The notes beneath the pieces are model-generated. The model was not told the origin of the DNA. It searched no databases and was given only the letters and a program-made list of their open reading frames with translations. A DNA stretch of 64,000 nucleotides from Chryseobacterium sp. T16E-39 (GTDB lineage Bacteria > Bacteroidota > Bacteroidia > Flavobacteriales > Weeksellaceae), in contig NZ_CP022282.1 of the NCBI RefSeq assembly GCF_002216065.1, positions 3,410,001 to 3,474,000 of the forward strand, read 5' to 3'. How positions within the stretch are numbered: the stretch's first letter is position 1; every line of letters starts with the position of its first letter. Of this stretch, positions 61,201 through 64,000 are shown one piece after another. The position numbers and the translations under genes were made by a program.

Positions 61201-63238
61201 TTTTATCAATCATCAGTAAAAACGCATATTCTAATGCGTCCTCTTTAAGGGATTCAAATCTTCCGCTTGCTCCACCATGTCCTGAGCTCATATCTGTTTT
61301 GAAAAGTAAAAGATTGTCATCGGTTTTTAACTCTCTTAGCTTTGCGACCCATTTTGCGGGCTCCCAATACTGAACCTGTGAATCATGAAAACCGGTTGTG
61401 ATCAGCATGTGTGGATAGTCTTTTGCTTCTACGTTATCGTATGGAGAGTATTCTTTCATATAATGATAGTATTCTTCGTCATTTGGATTGCCCCACTCAT
61501 CATATTCTCCTGTTGTTAAAGGGATGGTTTCATCAAGCATCGTTGTTACAACATCTACAAAAGGCACCTGTGCAACAATACCATTGAATAAATTTGGCTC
61601 ATAGTTTACAACAGCTCCTACTAATAATCCACCTGCGCTACCACCCATAGCATAAAGATGCTTTGAGGAGGTATAATTTTCCCGGATCAGATATTTTCCG
61701 GCATCTATAAAGTCATAGAATGTATTCTTTTTAAACAACATTTTTCCATCTTCATACCATTCTCTTCCCAAATATTCTCCACCGCGGATATGAGCTATAG
61801 CATAAATAAAACCTCTGTCCAAAAGAGAGAGTCTTACATTTGAAAAGCTTGCATCTACAGTGTGCCCGTAACTTCCATATCCATATAATAACAATGGAGT
61901 ATTTTCAGATTTTTTAGTATCTTTATGATAGACCAATGAAATAGGGATCTTTACTTCCCCGTCTCTGGATTCAGCCCAGATTCTTTCTGAAATATAATTT
62001 TCAGGAAAGAATTTCCCACCCAAAACTTCTTGTTGCTTTAGAAGAACAGTAGTTTTGTCTTTCATATTATATTCATAAGTAGAGCTTGGCTGTGTTAAAG
62101 ACGTGTATCCATAACGTAGAATTTCCGTGTCAAACTCCAGATTGATTCCAATATAGGCAGTGTAGGTAGGATCTGAAAAAGGAAGATAATAAGAGGCTTT
62201 GGTTTTTTCGTCTATAATTTTTATTTGCAACAATCCCTGCTCTCTTTCTTCCAGCACAAGGTAATCTTTAAATATCTCAAAACCTTCCAACAGGACTTCA
62301 GCGCGGTGGGGAATTACATCCACCCAGTTTTCCATTCCACAATTGTCAATTTTAGCTTTTACAATTTTGAAATTAAATGCGTCATCAGCATTGGTAATGA
62401 TATAAAATTCATCTTCATAATGCTCAACCGAATATTCCAGATCTTCTATTCTTGGCTGGATGACCTTCCAGTCTGCAAAAACATTATCAGAAGGGATGAA
62501 GTGATGCTCATCTGAAATAGTACTGGAGCTGGCAATGAAAATATATTTTAAAGATTTGGTTTTGAATACATTGACGTCAAATGTGTCATCTTTTTCGTGG
62601 AAAATTAAAATATCTTCTGAAGATTCCGTTCCTAATTTGTGTCTGAAGACCTGAAATGCACGTAAGCTTTCATCTTTTCTGATATAGAAAACATGTTGAT
62701 TGTCATTAGCCCAAACTGCTTTCCCGGTTGTGTTCTCAATTTTGTCAGAAAGAATTTCTCCTGTCTCCAGATTTTTAAAATTGATCGAATAGATTCTTCT
62801 TCCCACGTTGTCAGATGAAAAAGAGGCTAACTTATTGCCAGGGCTTACCGCTACGCTGCCAACTTCAAAAAAGCTTTCTCCTTCTGCAAGGATATTGACA
62901 TCAAGTACAATCTCCTCCGGGTTTTCCAGGCTGGTATGTTTTCTGCAAAAAATAGGGTATTCCTTTCCTTCTTCATAGCGAACCATATACCAGTATTCAT
63001 TAAAAAAATAAGGAATTGATTCATCATCCTTTTTATAGCGGGATTTCATTTCTTCATAAAGTTCTTCCTGAAAAGTTTCAGTTTCCTTCATCATGAAATC
63101 TGCATAAGCATTTTCTTGTTCAATATATTGTGTGACTTCAGGATTTTCTCTTTCATTGAGCCAGAAATAACTGTCAGTTCTTTTATCTCCGTGTTTCTCG
63201 AGTAGTTTTTCTATTTTTTTTGGCTGGGGAGCTTTCAT
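61193..63238 (-). CDS. ptrB: Oligopeptidase B (S9 family)
   Basis: A 681-residue prolyl-oligopeptidase-family serine peptidase that cuts after basic residues in short peptides. The N-terminal beta-propeller begins PQPKKIEKLLEKHGDKRTDSYFWL. The catalytic Ser is in MGGSAGGLLVGAV (about residue 530), and the His is in SSGHGGASGRFE near the end. No signal peptide, so it is cytosolic. Its final codons and TGA stop lie inside the inverted repeat of the adjacent cassette, so the original C-terminus may have been altered slightly. Confidence 0.95.
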   Translation of the reverse strand: MKAPQPKKIEKLLEKHGDKRTDSYFWLNERENPEVTQYIEQENAYADFMMKETETFQEELYEEMKSRYKKDDESIPYFFNEYWYMVRYEEGKEYPIFCRKHTSLENPEEIVLDVNILAEGESFFEVGSVAVSPGNKLASFSSDNVGRRIYSINFKNLETGEILSDKIENTTGKAVWANDNQHVFYIRKDESLRAFQVFRHKLGTESSEDILIFHEKDDTFDVNVFKTKSLKYIFIASSSTISDEHHFIPSDNVFADWKVIQPRIEDLEYSVEHYEDEFYIITNADDAFNFKIVKAKIDNCGMENWVDVIPHRAEVLLEGFEIFKDYLVLEEREQGLLQIKIIDEKTKASYYLPFSDPTYTAYIGINLEFDTEILRYGYTSLTQPSSTYEYNMKDKTTVLLKQQEVLGGKFFPENYISERIWAESRDGEVKIPISLVYHKDTKKSENTPLLLYGYGSYGHTVDASFSNVRLSLLDRGFIYAIAHIRGGEYLGREWYEDGKMLFKKNTFYDFIDAGKYLIRENYTSSKHLYAMGGSAGGLLVGAVVNYEPNLFNGIVAQVPFVDVVTTMLDETIPLTTGEYDEWGNPNDEEYYHYMKEYSPYDNVEAKDYPHMLITTGFHDSQVQYWEPAKWVAKLRELKTDDNLLLFKTDMSSGHGGASGRFESLKEDALEYAFLLMIDKNN

Positions 63239-63349
63239 CCTGATATTTAATTTTTATTTGGTCGTATTGAATGCTGTTATATATTTCTTTTTAATAAAGA
63301 ATTTTACAAAGACATTTTATTCAATATTAATTTTTGTTCAAATTTAGCT

Positions 63350-63387
63350 AAAAAAAAGCCATCTTTTCCTTTATTGAAAAGACGGCT
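63350..63387 (-). terminator. Rho-independent terminator of hemD
   Basis: On the minus strand AGCCGTCTTTTC pairs with GAAAAGATGGCT (11 of 12) around a 7-nt loop, followed by seven T. It lies 23 bp after the hemD stop. Confidence 0.9.
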
Positions 63388-63409
63388 GTTGTATGTAAGA
63401 TATTAAAAA

Positions 63410-64000
63410 CTATTTATGAAGGCTTTTAATATATTTTTCAAGTGCCATTGTCATGGATGGGGTTTCCTTAGTAGGAGCCATTACATCTACTCTTAACCCT
63501 GCTTCTTCAGCTGCATTTAAGGTAGTGTTTCCAAAGACTGCAATTTTGGTTTCGTCCTGTTTAAAATCTTCAAAGTTCATTTGAAGTGACTTAATTCCTT
63601 GTGGACTAAAGAATATCAGCATATCATAATCTTTGATTTTGATATCGCTCAGATCACTGCACACCGTTCTGTACATAATCGCTCTTGTCCAGTCAATATT
63701 CGCAGTATCCAATGTTTTGATCGTATCAGGACTTAAAACATCTGAAGATGGTAGTAAATATTTCTCTGTTGGGAATTTTTTGAAAAGAGGTAAAAGATCT
63801 GAGAAGTTTTTCTCCCCAAAGCTGATTTTTCTCTTTCTGTACACGATGTGTTTTTGAAGATAGTTGGCAATTGCTTCAGACTGGCAGATGTATCTCATCG
63901 TATCAGGAACCGCAAAACGCAGTTCTTCAGCGAGTCTGAAATAATGGTCTATTGCATTCTTGCTGGTAAATATAATGCCAGTGTACTGCGTTAGATCTAT
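63410..64000 (-). CDS. hemD: Uroporphyrinogen-III synthase (5' part beyond window)
   Basis: The visible 196 residues run in frame from the right edge. The sequence has the HemD pattern: IIFTSKNAIDHYF (near the visible start), DYDMLIFFSPQGIKSL, IAVFGNTTLNAAEEAGL and APTKETPSMTMALEKYI at the end. The enzyme closes and rearranges hydroxymethylbilane to uroporphyrinogen III in haem and sirohaem synthesis. An internal ATG at 63898 is not the start, because conserved sequence continues upstream of it to the edge. Confidence 0.9.
   Translation of the reverse strand: MDLTQYTGIIFTSKNAIDHYFRLAEELRFAVPDTMRYICQSEAIANYLQKHIVYRKRKISFGEKNFSDLLPLFKKFPTEKYLLPSSDVLSPDTIKTLDTANIDWTRAIMYRTVCSDLSDIKIKDYDMLIFFSPQGIKSLQMNFEDFKQDETKIAVFGNTTLNAAEEAGLRVDVMAPTKETPSMTMALEKYIKSLHK

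Noticed and set aside
1..64000. CRISPR arrays, rRNA and tRNA genes
   Set aside because: Gaps between genes were read on both strands and none showed regularly spaced repeats or recognisable tRNA/rRNA sequence.

Overview
The window looks like chromosome of a Chryseobacterium-like member of the Bacteroidota (Weeksellaceae/Flavobacteriia). The reasons are the AT-rich sequence, -7 promoter boxes of the Bacteroidota type TAnnTTTG ahead of many genes, a SusC/SusD pair, a type IX secretion sorting domain, and the gene types. No rRNA, tRNA or CRISPR array was found. This assignment is from pattern recognition, not a database search.

Region 1 (1-5360, all minus strand) is the least ordinary part. It holds a WYL-domain regulator cut by the left edge, a 57-residue very acidic peptide, a three-gene unit with two DUF2589-type proteins, a patatin-like phospholipase and an M15 peptidoglycan peptidase. 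Each of these five transcription units starts with the same 35-bp block: a 17-bp dyad (consensus ACGACAAGTTTTGTCGC), exactly 10 bp, then TAnnTTTG. This reads as one WYL-controlled regulon containing a membrane-attacking and a wall-attacking enzyme. I did not recognise it as a described system.

Region 2 (5500-22900) is mostly housekeeping and small accessory genes: a Crp/Fnr regulator, a frameshifted YdeI-like gene, a serine hydrolase, glyS, truC, pyrD, DUF445, msrB, an L,D-transpeptidase, a tetR-thiolase-thioesterase-fabF operon, an alpha/beta hydrolase with OsmC, and an AraC regulator. REP-like intergenic repeats and one gene remnant lie between them.

Region 3 (23250-53260) is a large polysaccharide-utilisation locus whose enzymes fit high-mannose N-glycans: SusC/SusD, MFS transporter, GH130, GH92, GH125, NagB with a PIG-L-like domain, secreted GH18 endoglycosidase, ROK kinase, second GH92, mannose isomerase-like cupin and SusB-like GH97 on the plus strand. 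A convergent minus-strand operon carries a GntR regulator, GH38, a second ROK kinase, a two-part mannose-6-phosphate isomerase and a sugar:proton MFS porter. The logic is: release the glycan outside, trim alpha-mannose in the periplasm, import Man-GlcNAc, phosphorolyse it, and feed Man-6-P and GlcN-6-P into glycolysis.

Region 4 (53390-64000) has a metal-linked operon (His/Cys repeat lipoprotein, small Cys-rich protein, TonB receptor with two HMA domains), an OmpR-type two-component system, an AHSA1 protein, a frameshifted four-helix-bundle gene framed by inverted repeats, oligopeptidase B and the end of hemD. Three genes in the window carry single-base frameshifts. They may be real lesions or sequencing errors.
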